From Bacteroidetes bacterium GWF2_29_10 (GTDB lineage: Bacteria; Bacteroidota; Bacteroidia; Bacteroidales; GWE2-29-8), in NCBI GenBank assembly GCA_001768555.1, contig MEOD01000059.1, positions 1 to 38,902 of the forward strand: 38,902 bases of DNA. Direction: 5' to 3'. The position numbers were made by a program, and so were the translations under genes. How positions within the stretch are numbered: position 1 is the stretch's first letter; each line of letters begins with the position of its first letter. The notes beneath the pieces are model-generated. The model was not told the origin of the DNA. It did not search any database and was given only the letters and a program-made list of their open reading frames with translations. Positions 7,508 through 17,344 of this stretch are shown here, piece after piece.

Positions 7508-9727
7508 TTATGTTTTTTTCATTGCTCTAATGAATGCAGGGAGTTCTTCTTCTTTGAGATTGAAGTTTTCAAATTTTATTATAAATTTGCATCCGTTTTT
7601 CCAGTTATTGCATCCATATGCAGTTTTCCCTTTAATTATTCTTCCTGTTTTACATTCTGGGCATATAATGTTTCCGAGAGCTTCATTTTCTTCGATAATT
7701 TGAAAGTTTTCGTTTAGTTTAAGGAAATAATTTTGGTTTGTGTTGTTGTTTTTGTATATATTGTGGCTTAATCCTGTTAAGATAATACTTATGATGTCAC
7801 GTTCTGTTAGACTGTTTCCATTATGTAGCATGTTTATTTTAAAATTGCAACCATTGTTCCATTCAGAGCATCCATATGCATTTTTTCCTTTAATTATTTG
7901 TCCTTTACCGCACTTTGGGCATATTAGTTTTTTATCTTGTTTTGCAGATTTAGGGTATCTTAAGTGATTAATCACGTCTGTGACCATTTTTTCTGTTTCT
8001 TTGATGAATTTAGAAGCATTGTAGTTTCCTTTTTCGATATCTCGTAGTTTTTTTTCCCATATACCAGTTAATTCGACAGATTTAAGGAGGTCGTATTTAA
8101 TAAGCTTAATAAGTTTAATTCCTATCTCGGTGGGTAATAAATTCTTTTTTTCTTTTACAATGTAGTTTCGTCTGAATAGAGTTTCTATAATGTTTGCTCT
8201 AGTTGAAGGTCGTCCGATACCATTATCTTTCATAAGTTCTCTTAGTTCTTCGTCATCTATTTCTTTTCCTGCGGTTTCCATAGCACGAAGAAGAGTTGCT
8301 TCTGTGAAGTATTTAGGAGGTTGTGTTTGTTTTTCTTTAACTAAAGGTTTGTGTTCCCCGTTTTCACCTTTTTTGAATGTTGGAAGCATTTGGTTTTCTT
8401 CGGAAGCGTTTTCGGTGTTATTATTTTTGTCGGAATTATCAATTTTAGAGTAAACAATCCTCCAACCTTCTTCAATTATTTCTTTTCCGTTTGCTTTGAA
8501 TATGTATTTTTCTACTTCTCCTGTTACGGTTGTGTTTGAAACGATACAATCAGGGTAAAATGCTGCAATGAATCGTCGAGTTACTAGGTCATATACTTTA
8601 TATTCAATGTCGGATATGTTGCCAGGATTAACACCTGTTGGTATTATTGCGTGATGGTCTGTAACTTTAGTGTCGTCGAATACCTTTTTACTTTTTTTGA
8701 TAGTAGAATTGATTAAAGGTTTTGTTAATTCGGAATACATTTTCAAACCAGATAGAATGTTTTTAATTTTAGGGTATATGTCATTAGAAAGATAAGTTGT
8801 GTCAACGCGAGGGTATGTTGTTAGTTTCTTTTCGTAAAGAGATTGAATTGTATTTAGAGTGTTTTCTGCAGAAAGTCCGTATATCTTATTGCAATCAACT
8901 TGCAGAGATGTTAAATCAAATAATCGAGGAGGGAGTTCTTTTCCTTTTTTATTTACTACGTCTTTAATGCAAAATATTTTATTGGTGATTTTTTCTAATA
9001 TTTCGTTAGCGTCTTCAGGGTTTTCAAATTTAGCTTTTTCGTATGAGAATATAACGTTTTTAAATAATGTTTTTAGCTCCCAATATTTTTTTGGAATGAA
9101 GTTCATTATTTCTAGGTATCTGTTAACTATCATTGCTAATGTGGGAGTTTGCACACGTCCTATTGACAATAGTTTCCCGTCTGTTGAAACTTTTGTTGTG
9201 TAAGCACGAGTTGCGTTCATCCCTATTAACCAATCGCAAATGGCTCGAGCACTTCCTGCTTGATATAGTAATTCGAAGTCGTTGCTACTTTTTAATTTTT
9301 TGAATCCTTCTTTGATTGCTTCTTCTGTTAGAGAAGAAATCCAGAGGCGTTTGAATTCTTTATTGAACCCTGCAAGTTTTAATACCCATCGTTGGATAAG
9401 TTCTCCTTCTTGTCCTGCATCACCACAGTTAATGACACCTTCTGATTTTTCAATTAAACTTTTTATTACATTGAATTGTTTTTTTACACCATCGTTTTCA
9501 ATAATTTTCACATCATATTTATGAGGTATTATTGGGAGTGAGTCAATAGACCATCTTTTCCAGTTATAGTCGTACTCGTGAGGTTCAAGTAGTGTACAAA
9601 GATGTCCGAATGTCCAACTTACATAGTATCCGTTTCCTTCGAAATACCCATCACGTCTTGTTGATGCTTTTAATACTAATGCAATTTCTTTTGCTACGCT
9701 AGGTTTTTCGGCAATACATAAAATCAT
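7508..9727 (-). CDS. topB: DNA topoisomerase III (type IA)
   Basis: 739 residues. The Toprim domain opens with AEKPSVAKEIA and has the acidic motif D103-A-G-Q-E107-G-E109. The core holds GRVQTPTLAMI at 190-200 and the active-site region TTYPRVDTTYLS with the catalytic tyrosine at Y305. The decatenation/strand-gate region carries MKDNGIGRPSTRANII. Two C-terminal zinc ribbons follow, CPKCG...YGC...GC near 603-626 and CPECK...YGC...GC near 688-712. TopB cleaves one strand through a 5'-phosphotyrosine and unlinks replication intermediates. The GQEGE form of the acidic motif is, to my knowledge, common in Bacteroidota TopB proteins, where other phyla have REGE. It starts 22 bases after the CHU_C-tailed gene and may be read from the same transcript. 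Confidence 0.95.
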   Translation of the reverse strand: MILCIAEKPSVAKEIALVLKASTRRDGYFEGNGYYVSWTFGHLCTLLEPHEYDYNWKRWSIDSLPIIPHKYDVKIIENDGVKKQFNVIKSLIEKSEGVINCGDAGQEGELIQRWVLKLAGFNKEFKRLWISSLTEEAIKEGFKKLKSSNDFELLYQAGSARAICDWLIGMNATRAYTTKVSTDGKLLSIGRVQTPTLAMIVNRYLEIMNFIPKKYWELKTLFKNVIFSYEKAKFENPEDANEILEKITNKIFCIKDVVNKKGKELPPRLFDLTSLQVDCNKIYGLSAENTLNTIQSLYEKKLTTYPRVDTTYLSNDIYPKIKNILSGLKMYSELTKPLINSTIKKSKKVFDDTKVTDHHAIIPTGVNPGNISDIEYKVYDLVTRRFIAAFYPDCIVSNTTVTGEVEKYIFKANGKEIIEEGWRIVYSKIDNSDKNNNTENASEENQMLPTFKKGENGEHKPLVKEKQTQPPKYFTEATLLRAMETAGKEIDDEELRELMKDNGIGRPSTRANIIETLFRRNYIVKEKKNLLPTEIGIKLIKLIKYDLLKSVELTGIWEKKLRDIEKGNYNASKFIKETEKMVTDVINHLRYPKSAKQDKKLICPKCGKGQIIKGKNAYGCSEWNNGCNFKINMLHNGNSLTERDIISIILTGLSHNIYKNNNTNQNYFLKLNENFQIIEENEALGNIICPECKTGRIIKGKTAYGCNNWKNGCKFIIKFENFNLKEEELPAFIRAMKKT

Positions 9728-9749
9728 TGTTCACTTTAATCTTTATGGT

Positions 9750-12700
9750 TTAATCAATTATATTTAGCAAGGTAATAGTTCCTTTAAATTGGTATTCTTT
9801 TCCGTTAGAGTCATTAAAATAAAGGAAATACAAATATATTCCATAAGGAGCTACTCCTTTTTTTGTTTGTCCATTCCACCCTTGATTCATATCTGTTGTT
9901 TCAAATACAATATTTCCCCATCGATTGAATATTCGGAGTAAGTAATTATTATCGTCAATGAATGATGCAACGGGTTTGAATATAGGGTTGTTTCCTAATG
10001 GTGTAAAAGCATTAGGAATGAATATGTGAGGGGATTGTACTGCGCAAGCAATGTTTGATAAAGCAGTGTCAGTTTCTCCAAAAGGGTTGTCGTTGTCTTC
10101 AATAGCTTGAATGTAATAACAAAAGTTTCCTTGAGAGTTAAGATAATGCTCAACATCGTCATAATATTTATTAAGTTTGTATTGCACGGATTTAATAACT
10201 TCAAAGTTATTAGACTTATCTATTTCTCTGATTATGCTATAAGAATTAGATTCAGATAGCCATCCTTCAAACTCATTCCATGTTAACTCGTTTTCAATAT
10301 CCTTATTTGTGTTTGCTTCAAGAAAAATTGTACGAACAATGTTTGATTTGAGCATTTCATTATTGCAACTGTCAATACATGATACCATATAATAATAACT
10401 ACAAGAATTTGTGTTTACATTAATATCTGTAAACTCATAGTAAGGTTTTTGTTTGGAGAATGCTAATTCTTTTACTAAGGAGTCAGGAGTTGAATATATA
10501 GTGGTGCGATATATTTTGAAAGACTTAAGAAAAGCTGATGTGTCGGCAAGAAACTTAATTTTTATATTGTTTTCTTTTTCAACACTAGCTGTTTTTAAGT
10601 ATAAGAACTCTGGTCTTTTTTGAAGCATTATTGTTGTTTTCTTTAAATTAGATATAGCTTCAAGCTTGTTGTCAGTATCTACAGCTTTAATGTAATAGTT
10701 GTAAGCGGAGTTATTCACGAGATTTTCATGATTAAAGCTTAGCGTGTTGTTATCTAAAACGGCTAATAATGAGTACGGACTATTATTTTCACTGACGTAA
10801 ACCTCGTATTTTAAAAGCCGTGGAGTCATATTGAGATATGCGGTCCAATTTAACGAGTTAAGTTCGTTACATACATCAGTATAAGCATTTAAAAGTATTG
10901 ATTGATTGAAAGTGTTTAAAGTGCTAGTGTTGCCACAACTGTCAATTGATGCTAAACAGTATTTTTCGACTTTCAAAGAAGGATTTGAATTATAATCAAT
11001 AAATACTGTGTTTTGTAACCCTTCAACGGTGTCTATATTTAGCCAAATTCCGTTTGTGTCTTTGTATATTATGTATTCTTTAGTGTCTCTTGATTTGGAT
11101 GTTTCCCAAGTTAAAATAGTTTTGTCTAAGTTAATATCAACGCTAACGGTTTTAAAAGTAGGAGTAACAGGAGCAAGTATGTCTTTGAATATTTTTCCCA
11201 TTCTATTTGAATGAGAAATGCAAGTTTCATTATAATTTACAGATATAATATAATTAATGTAAGCATTGCATAAAGAAATTGAGTTTGTGTAGTTTTCTAT
11301 ATCCGTTGAGTCCACATCACTCCATACTGTTTCGGGGTATTCTCTTAGGATATGGTACTTGGATTGTTTGAATAAAGGTTTGTTCCATTGTAGATAAGCA
11401 TTCCCATCACCTAAATCTTTTACATCTAAATAAATAGAGTTTAAGGTGTCGGATGATATTGAAACTCTGTTTTTATAACATCCTGACGTTGTTTTTAAGT
11501 AATAGTATATTGGTTTCTTCTTAGCATTTGCAGTTGTATGTATGTAGCTGGTTGTGTTGATATCCAAAATGGTGTCTAAAGGAGTATATACGCCGTTTAT
11601 AGATTCGGAGGTGTATATTATATAACTATTGAAGCTATTTAAAGTGTCAATAGGTTTTTCCCAATTTAATATAGTTTTGCCAGATGTGTCGACAGAAAGG
11701 CAAGTGAATTTTGGGGGAGGTAGTGCGGGTAATGCTTTTACAACGATTGTTAATGTTGCGAACATTCGGAAAGGTGCTGGACAAAAGTCGTCAGACATTT
11801 TGATTGCAAAGTTATAAGTGTTCTGTTCTTCGATAGTTTCGTAATTGGAAATATGATTGCATGTTACATGCCAGTTAAATGTTGTTTTTATTTTTTTTGT
11901 TCCTATTATAGGAATTGTATTGGAAAGGTATGCACAAGGAGGCCTTATACATCCTATCATAGAATCTGTTGCATTGTTTCCTAACTGGTTGCTGATAAGT
12001 TCTAAAGAAATGTTTTGCAATCCATTACCAATACTGTCATCATCTATAACTTCTATTTCGTATTGAATATTTTCACCTACATAAACTGTGTCAGAAAGCA
12101 ATTTGTAATCTCCTTGTGCTAATGAAATTAAAGGAATATCAACTACTGGAGGTTTGTTTGTACCACAACCTAATAGTATTATTTGTATCTCTCTGGTTAC
12201 TTCAGCTATTAGCTTACCGCCTCGGTATGATAATACATTTACTGCTAAAACGAAAGCTCCTTGAGTGTGTGATTCAAATGTTATTTCGCCTGTAGTAGGG
12301 TTTAATACAGCTGATTTGTTTAATGGATTAATTGAAGAGTTGGGAAGAGGATTTGTGTATGAATATCCTGGCATGAATGTAATAGGTTTTGCAACAAATA
12401 TGTCTTCAAAATATTGGTCTAATGGTTGTGTCCACTCATAAACCAATGAATCCATGTCATTATCATAACCCAATATGCTGTATGTGTATGGATAACCAAT
12501 GCATAAAACAGCTACAGCGTTTTCTGCAAATTGTGGAGAATTATCATAGCAAGGATAAGAGTTTTTAGAATCATAAGGATACATTACAGATTTTAAAGTC
12601 CAACCTGAATTAGACGCGTTCAATATATTAGAAGATTCAACTCTTTGCATGGATGACCAAGTGAATATCCATCCTTCTTTAGGAGGCATCCCATTTAAGT

Positions 12701-13067
12701 ATGTTTCTTTGGATTCAAATGTTATTTCTTGCATAGCTCCCATATTAGCAGAACTAGATGCATTTGCGTCTGCACAACTAATAATTTGCGGTCCAATAGG
12801 ATTGCAAGTAGGGGTTATATCTATTGTTTTTATTTTGTAGAGAGTAACTGGTGTAACCTGATTTAAGCTTGGGTAATTGTTAATTTTTATTACTGCTGTA
12901 TCTGGATATTGCACTCCAGCACATTCTCTATAACCTTTTAAATATATCTTATATTTTCCATTGCCTAAACATTCCCATGTTATTTCGCCTCCCATGTAAT
13001 GATCAGCAAAACATGAAATGTAAAATGTGCAAAAGATAAATACTATTATATTTTTAAAAAATCTCAT
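9750..13067 (-). CDS. Large secreted protein with CHU_C / type B T9SS sorting domain
   Basis: 1105 residues. Signal peptide 1-21 ends at CFA/DHY, directly followed by HYMGGEITWECLGNGKYKI and YRECAG, the typical start of large Bacteroidota surface proteins of the gliding-motility-associated class. The middle contains several fibronectin-III-like modules (about 440-1010), seen as recurring 'W..p......Y.Iy.....g....'. The last 90 residues form the CHU_C module: FIPNAFTP, FKP, RIFNRWGNIVFET, GWNG, APYGIYLYFL and KGTITLL. This C-terminal signal directs export through the type IX system and surface attachment. Function is probably adhesion or surface layer. It lies 7 bases after the PorT-like gene, and the two form a unit. 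The ligand is unknown. Confidence 0.88.
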   Translation of the reverse strand: MRFFKNIIVFIFCTFYISCFADHYMGGEITWECLGNGKYKIYLKGYRECAGVQYPDTAVIKINNYPSLNQVTPVTLYKIKTIDITPTCNPIGPQIISCADANASSSANMGAMQEITFESKETYLNGMPPKEGWIFTWSSMQRVESSNILNASNSGWTLKSVMYPYDSKNSYPCYDNSPQFAENAVAVLCIGYPYTYSILGYDNDMDSLVYEWTQPLDQYFEDIFVAKPITFMPGYSYTNPLPNSSINPLNKSAVLNPTTGEITFESHTQGAFVLAVNVLSYRGGKLIAEVTREIQIILLGCGTNKPPVVDIPLISLAQGDYKLLSDTVYVGENIQYEIEVIDDDSIGNGLQNISLELISNQLGNNATDSMIGCIRPPCAYLSNTIPIIGTKKIKTTFNWHVTCNHISNYETIEEQNTYNFAIKMSDDFCPAPFRMFATLTIVVKALPALPPPKFTCLSVDTSGKTILNWEKPIDTLNSFNSYIIYTSESINGVYTPLDTILDINTTSYIHTTANAKKKPIYYYLKTTSGCYKNRVSISSDTLNSIYLDVKDLGDGNAYLQWNKPLFKQSKYHILREYPETVWSDVDSTDIENYTNSISLCNAYINYIISVNYNETCISHSNRMGKIFKDILAPVTPTFKTVSVDINLDKTILTWETSKSRDTKEYIIYKDTNGIWLNIDTVEGLQNTVFIDYNSNPSLKVEKYCLASIDSCGNTSTLNTFNQSILLNAYTDVCNELNSLNWTAYLNMTPRLLKYEVYVSENNSPYSLLAVLDNNTLSFNHENLVNNSAYNYYIKAVDTDNKLEAISNLKKTTIMLQKRPEFLYLKTASVEKENNIKIKFLADTSAFLKSFKIYRTTIYSTPDSLVKELAFSKQKPYYEFTDINVNTNSCSYYYMVSCIDSCNNEMLKSNIVRTIFLEANTNKDIENELTWNEFEGWLSESNSYSIIREIDKSNNFEVIKSVQYKLNKYYDDVEHYLNSQGNFCYYIQAIEDNDNPFGETDTALSNIACAVQSPHIFIPNAFTPLGNNPIFKPVASFIDDNNYLLRIFNRWGNIVFETTDMNQGWNGQTKKGVAPYGIYLYFLYFNDSNGKEYQFKGTITLLNIID

Positions 13068-13074
13068 TTAATAC

Positions 13075-13731
13075 TTAGTAGCTGTAATTATTATAAGCTG
13101 ATTCCATTGAATTTTTTTCATTTTTAAAGTCCTTGAAAATATACATTAGTCGTATGCTGACTAAATTGTTAAACTGATTGCGAATTTCGTTATCAAAAGA
13201 CTTAGTGCGTATTTTTCCTAAAGAATATTGGTATCTAAGGTTAAGGTAAAAGCCTTTCTTCAATTTAAAAGCAACATTTGCAACCCAAGAAATATCATTA
13301 CTGCTATAGGGATTTTTAGAATAGGTTACCTTGCTGCTATTATACCATTCTTCAGTACGTACTAAACGTCCAAACACAATACCTGCACCAGCTAATACAA
13401 TATTTTTGTCAAAATAGTTAATCATTATAGGCATTTCTGCATAGTCAAGAAATAATTTGTATGAACCATCTGTTGTGTCGGTAGGGTAGTATGGTTTTTC
13501 TTTAGAGCCTTTTTGAGAATAACATATTTCTGCATTAAAGTAAAAATTCTTATATATAGGCATAAGAGCAAATGCCGAAACATTAAGCCCCTTTTTCCTG
13601 TATCCATAATATCTGTCCCCATCAACTTGTGATAAATTGACACCTGAAGCAATACCTCCTCTAATAATTTGCCCAAAGACAGCTTGGCAAAAAGAATATA
13701 AACATAATGTTATTAAAATAAATCTTTTCAT
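13075..13731 (-). CDS. PorT-like outer-membrane beta-barrel protein
   Basis: 218 residues. Signal peptide about 1-20 (AVFG/QIIRGG), then alternating hydrophobic/polar strands rich in aromatic residues and Gly: IASGVNLSQVDGD, LNVSAFALMPIYKNFYFNAEICYSQKG, ISWVANVAFKLKKGFYLNLRYQYSLGKI and NLVSIRLMYIF. This is the pattern of the porin-family / PorT-like small barrels of Bacteroidota. A 19-residue polar tail follows the last strand. Some members of the wider family serve T9SS, but this is not the canonical PorT and a direct role is inference. It sits 7 bases upstream of the CHU_C-tailed surface protein, which suggests a role in its placement or anchoring. Confidence 0.75.
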   Translation of the reverse strand: MKRFILITLCLYSFCQAVFGQIIRGGIASGVNLSQVDGDRYYGYRKKGLNVSAFALMPIYKNFYFNAEICYSQKGSKEKPYYPTDTTDGSYKLFLDYAEMPIMINYFDKNIVLAGAGIVFGRLVRTEEWYNSSKVTYSKNPYSSNDISWVANVAFKLKKGFYLNLRYQYSLGKIRTKSFDNEIRNQFNNLVSIRLMYIFKDFKNEKNSMESAYNNYSY

Positions 13732-13855
13732 AATGTTTTTGTCGTTTCAAATAAAACATAACGTCTATTATCAGCCAAATTATATTATATTCATAAAAAC
13801 TACAAAATTATAATTTTTTATAATGTAATTTGCTATTTTTAATTTAGAGTTTTAT

Positions 13856-15097
13856 CTATTCGTTATTGAGTACTAATTTATATAGTTTGTCAGAGCGTCG
13901 AACTGTTGTTCCAATAGGAATAGAGCATGTTTCTCCTTTAATAGTATTGTTAACTTTTTTTAGTTCTACTCTTATTTCTGATACATTAGTTTCTATAACA
14001 CCTGTTGAGGGGCCAATAATAACAATTTCATCATTTAAAGATAATTCTCCCGTTTCTATTTTAATTTCAGCAACATTAATATTAGAAAAAAAGTTTGTGA
14101 TTTTCCCAATATATATTTTTGTTTTAGTTGCTTGTGAACCATAACGCTTTGTCCATTCTCCAAGTCTTTGTCCCAAGTAATATCCATTCCAAAATCCTCT
14201 GTTGTATACTGATTTTAACTCTTCAGTCCATTTCTCTATCTTTTCTTCAGTGTATGTTCCTTCTTCAATTGAATTTAACGCATGTTTATAACATTGAGTA
14301 ACTTTTTTTACATATTCAGGAGAACGTCCTCGTCCTTCTATTTTAAATATACTTATCCCTGCTTCAACTATTTTGTCAAGAAACCCTATTGTACATAAAT
14401 CTTGCGGAGACATTATGTATTCATTTTCAATAGCCATTTCGATGTTTTCTTCTTCTTTATCTTTAACAATATAACCTCTACGGCAAGGTTGTAAACAGGC
14501 ACCTCTATTTGCAGAATAATTTTGAGTGTCTAAACTTAAATAGCATTTTCCTGATACAGACATACACAGTGCCCCATGTATGAATATTTCAAGCCGAACT
14601 AAATTGCCTGATGGACCTGTAATATTTTGCTCTTCTATTTGCTTCGCAATTTTTTTTATTTGCTTTAAATTTACCTCCCTTGCCAGTACAACAACATCAC
14701 TATATTTTGAGTAGAATTTTAAAGCTTCAATATTTGTGATATTAGTTTGTGTTGAGGCGTGTATCTGGATGTGATGTTTTTGAGCAATGTTAAATACAGA
14801 CATATCTGATGCTATAATTGCATTAACACCAACAGATTTTGCTTTACTAATGATAGTTTCAACTTCATTTAATTCTTCATCAAACATCACTGTGTTTAAT
14901 GTTAGATAAGAGTTTATGTTATTTTGTTTGCATATATTTACAATGTTTTCTAAATCTTCTATAGAAAAGTTTACCGAAGATCTGCTTCGCATATTTAGTC
15001 TGCCTATTCCAAAATAAACGGAGTCTGCCCCTCCTTGTATTGCTGCCATTAAAGACTCAAAAGAACCAACTGGCGACATGATTTCAAATCTATTCAC
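13856..15097 (-). CDS. Peptidase U32 family protein (RNA hydroxylation type)
   Basis: 413 residues. The N-terminus EIMSPVGSFESLMAAIQGGADSVYFG is the TIM-barrel start of the U32 family. The U32 signature E170-I-F-I-H-G-A-L-C178-MSVSG-K-C185-YLS is intact, followed by C201 and C205 in GACLQPCRRGY. A C-terminal beta-barrel domain follows from about residue 320 (KIYIGKITNFF). Despite the name, relatives such as TrhP/YegQ and RlhA are oxygen-independent hydroxylases of tRNA uridine-34 or of 23S rRNA cytidine, with the cysteines thought to hold an iron-sulfur cluster. I cannot tell which RNA is the substrate. It is divergent from ribBA across 161 bases. Confidence 0.88.
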   Translation of the reverse strand: MNRFEIMSPVGSFESLMAAIQGGADSVYFGIGRLNMRSRSSVNFSIEDLENIVNICKQNNINSYLTLNTVMFDEELNEVETIISKAKSVGVNAIIASDMSVFNIAQKHHIQIHASTQTNITNIEALKFYSKYSDVVVLAREVNLKQIKKIAKQIEEQNITGPSGNLVRLEIFIHGALCMSVSGKCYLSLDTQNYSANRGACLQPCRRGYIVKDKEEENIEMAIENEYIMSPQDLCTIGFLDKIVEAGISIFKIEGRGRSPEYVKKVTQCYKHALNSIEEGTYTEEKIEKWTEELKSVYNRGFWNGYYLGQRLGEWTKRYGSQATKTKIYIGKITNFFSNINVAEIKIETGELSLNDEIVIIGPSTGVIETNVSEIRVELKKVNNTIKGETCSIPIGTTVRRSDKLYKLVLNNE

Positions 15098-15125
15098 AAA
15101 ACAAAAATTATTTAATGATTAATTG

Positions 15126-15133
15126 CAAATATA
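15126..15133 (-). promoter_or_regulatory. Possible -7 box for the U32 gene
   Basis: On the minus strand this reads TATATTTG (TAnnTTTG), 28 bases before the U32 start codon. No convincing -33 TTTG is at the right spacing. Confidence 0.4.
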
Positions 15134-15172
15134 CTAATTTGGGATAAGCTTTTAATTAAAAAAAATATTTGC

Positions 15173-15202
15173 TTTGTTTTTAGGAGTATATAGTTATTTT
15201 TG
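15173..15202 (+). promoter_or_regulatory. Promoter of ribBA
   Basis: TTTG at 15173-15176, an 18-base spacer and TATTTTTG at 15195-15202. The leader to the ATG at 15259 would be about 50 bases. That is too short for an FMN riboswitch, and none of its conserved sequence is visible. Confidence 0.55.
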
Positions 15203-15258
15203 CATTCGGATAATTTTTATTATTTCAATTTGAAGTAAGATTATATAAACAATATAAA

Positions 15259-16467
15259 ATGAAAATAAAGTTAAACACGATAGAAGAAGCAATAGCTGAA
15301 TTACAAAATGGAAATGTAGTTATTGTTGTTGATGATGAGAGTAGAGAAAATGAAGGTGATTTTGTTATTGCTGCAGATAAGGCTACCCCTGAAATCATAA
15401 ATTTCATGGCAAAATATGGCCGAGGACTTATTTGTGCTCCAATTGAAGAAACTCGTTGCAAGGAGTTAAAACTAGATTTAATGGTAATGGAGAATACTTC
15501 TTCTCATGAAACGCCTTTTACTGTTTCTGTTGATTTGATCGGACATGGTTGCACAACTGGAATTTCAGCTCAAGATAGATATAAAACAATAAAAGCTCTT
15601 GTCGATAAAGAAATAAGACCTTCTGATTTGGGACGACCTGGTCATATATTTCCTTTAATGGCAAAACCAGGGGGCGTTCTTCAGAGAGCTGGTCATACAG
15701 AAGCTGTTGTAGATATCTCTAAATTAGCAGGTTTTTCTGCTGCTGGAGTATTGGTGGAGATAATGAATGAAGATGGAACAATGGCAAGACTCCCAGAACT
15801 AATGAAGATTGCAAAGAAATTTCAATTAAAAATAATTTCAATTGAAAATCTTATATCATACAGATTAAAAAATGAAAGTTTAATAAAAAGAGTAGTCTCT
15901 GTTAATCTCCCTACTGATTTTGGTGATTTTGAACTTCATGCTTATAAAAACATTATAACTAATGAAGAACACGTTGCTTTAACTAAAGGAAAATGGGAAA
16001 AATCAGACCCTATTCTTGTCAGAGTACACTCTTCTTGTGTTACTGGTGATATTTTTGGATCTTGTAAATGTGACTGTGGCGAACAACTTCATAAATCAAT
16101 GGAAATGATAGAGAAAGAAGGGCGAGGCGTTATTGTATATATGTTCCAAGAAGGGCGAGGCATTGGTTTATTTAACAAATTAAAGGCATACCACCTTCAA
16201 GAAAAAGGTTATGATACTGTGGAAGCTAATCTAGAATTAGGTTTTAAACCTGATGAAAGAGATTACGGTATAGGTGCTCAAATTATAAGAGACCTTGAGG
16301 TATCTAAAATAAAGCTTATTACAAATAACCCAACTAAAAAAGCAGGGCTAACTGGATACGGGATAGAAATAGTTGAAATAGTACCATTAGTAGTAGAGCC
16401 AAATAAGCATAATATGAATTATCTTCGAACTAAACAAGATAAGATGGGGCATAAACTTAACTTGTAA
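15259..16467 (+). CDS. ribBA: Bifunctional DHBP synthase / GTP cyclohydrolase II
   Basis: 402 residues, normal for RibBA. The RibB half (1-205) shows [11 protein letters not shown] at 25-35, the glycine-rich GRGLICAPI, and [26 protein letters not shown]. It makes 3,4-dihydroxy-2-butanone 4-phosphate from ribulose 5-phosphate. The RibA half (about 210-402) has the zinc site C260-x10-C271-x-C273 within VHSSCVTGD and CKCDCG, then FQEGRGIGL and [11 protein letters not shown]. It opens GTP to the diaminopyrimidine precursor. Both are the committed steps of riboflavin synthesis. One extra cysteine (C269) lies next to the zinc site. The gene stands alone, followed by 1.7 kb without genes. Confidence 0.96.
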   Translation: MKIKLNTIEEAIAELQNGNVVIVVDDESRENEGDFVIAADKATPEIINFMAKYGRGLICAPIEETRCKELKLDLMVMENTSSHETPFTVSVDLIGHGCTTGISAQDRYKTIKALVDKEIRPSDLGRPGHIFPLMAKPGGVLQRAGHTEAVVDISKLAGFSAAGVLVEIMNEDGTMARLPELMKIAKKFQLKIISIENLISYRLKNESLIKRVVSVNLPTDFGDFELHAYKNIITNEEHVALTKGKWEKSDPILVRVHSSCVTGDIFGSCKCDCGEQLHKSMEMIEKEGRGVIVYMFQEGRGIGLFNKLKAYHLQEKGYDTVEANLELGFKPDERDYGIGAQIIRDLEVSKIKLITNNPTKKAGLTGYGIEIVEIVPLVVEPNKHNMNYLRTKQDKMGHKLNL

Positions 16468-16705
16468 GATAATTTTCAACATACATAGATGCGTATTGAT
16501 AAATATATTATCCTAAAATAGATTTGCCATTTACAAATGACAGAAAACATTATTTTTTGCAAAATTCTGGATGGTAATACCTAAACGCTATCATAATACA
16601 CACAATAATTAAATATCCTAAACACCGTAAGTGTGAAATTATGTGTGCTCTGCATGTTGTTATTTAACTTGATAGCAATTTGGTACAACACCACAAATTA
16701 GGATT

Positions 16706-16720
16706 TGCCGAGAATTGGCA
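16706..16720. repeat. Small hairpin with GAA loop
   Basis: TGCCGA-GAA-TTGGCA, a six-pair stem with one G-T pair and a GAA loop. It is the same loop architecture as the hairpins at 17345-17426, but without the GACACTA tail. Confidence 0.55.
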
Positions 16721-16891
16721 TTATCAAAAAGAAAAATCAAGGATGTTTTTTTTAATCAGATAAATATTGTTATTGATTAGAACCGAATAAATCAATTAAT
16801 TAATAAATATTACCAAAAAAGGTGAAAGTGATATAAAATATTTAGAACATCTGGGATTATTGTGTCCAATTGTCAAAAATAAATGGAAAAA

Positions 16892-16918
16892 CACCCAAAA
16901 TCGGGTGCACTCTGTGCA
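16892..16918. other. Two overlapping hairpins
   Basis: CACCC (16892-16896) pairs with GGGTG (16903-16907). TGCAC (16906-16910) pairs with GTGCA (16914-16918) around a TCT loop. They share two bases, so the full stems cannot both form. No T-run follows, so it is not a standard terminator. Confidence 0.45.
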
Positions 16919-17010
16919 ATATTCCTCAATAAATTGACTAAATTTTGACAAATCATTAACAAAATCTAAAAAAATTAGTGAGATTTAATAACAAAATTAT
17001 TGAATCGTGA

Positions 17011-17026
17011 TTATTACAACGGTCTC
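17011..17026 (-). repeat. Inverted copy of the GAGACCGTTG motif
   Basis: On the minus strand, GAGACCGTTGTAATAA. It matches 38800-38815 (GAGACCGTTGCAATAA) with a single difference. It resembles the kind of terminal sequence found on IS5-type elements of Bacteroidota as I remember them, but no transposase is adjacent. Confidence 0.5.
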
Positions 17027-17204
17027 TATTTATTTATTTTTCTATAATTGCATAAATTACCAACATTGGCCCCTTATTTTAGATAAAATACTTAAAATTA
17101 CTTTCTATTATTATCAATTTTTTGCAATTTTTATAATAATCTAATATTCAACGCTTTACATTAAAATACTTAACTTGCTAATTTTCATTGTGTTATATGC
17201 TATT

Positions 17205-17249
17205 ACTTCGCCTTTACTTCGCCCTAAAGTCACCCTAAAGTTACCATAA
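17205..17249. repeat. Four-copy 11/12-bp degenerate tandem repeat
   Basis: Successive units ACTTCGCCTTT, ACTTCGCCCTAA, AGTCACCCTAA and AGTTACCATAA, with periods of 11, 12, 11 and 11 bp. The consensus is A(C/G)TtcgCCcTAA. The region is non-coding. The period matches the array at 91-156 although the sequence differs. Confidence 0.7.
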
Positions 17250-17344
17250 CCCCATTTTTTTAGTAAAATGCTATAAATAAACATGATATATAAACCCAAA
17301 TTAGTCATTAGATTTTTTTGATAATAGACAAATTCAAATTAATA

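Noticed and set aside
7508-9727. topB as evidence of a conjugative transposon
   Set aside because: Topoisomerase III genes occur on Bacteroidota conjugative elements, but no tra, mob or integrase gene is present and the neighbours are chromosomal-type genes.
9995-10204. Other reading frames inside the CHU_C-tailed gene
   Set aside because: Short frames without signal peptide, motif or start context, fully inside the 1105-residue gene.
15203-15258. Possible FMN riboswitch in front of ribBA
   Set aside because: The leader is only about 50 bases after the promoter and shows none of the conserved FMN aptamer sequence or multi-stem layout.
16504-16550. Third full copy of the long palindrome family
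   Set aside because: Only the first 14 or so bases (CCTAAAATAGATTT) match; no complementary right arm follows, so it is at most a fragment.
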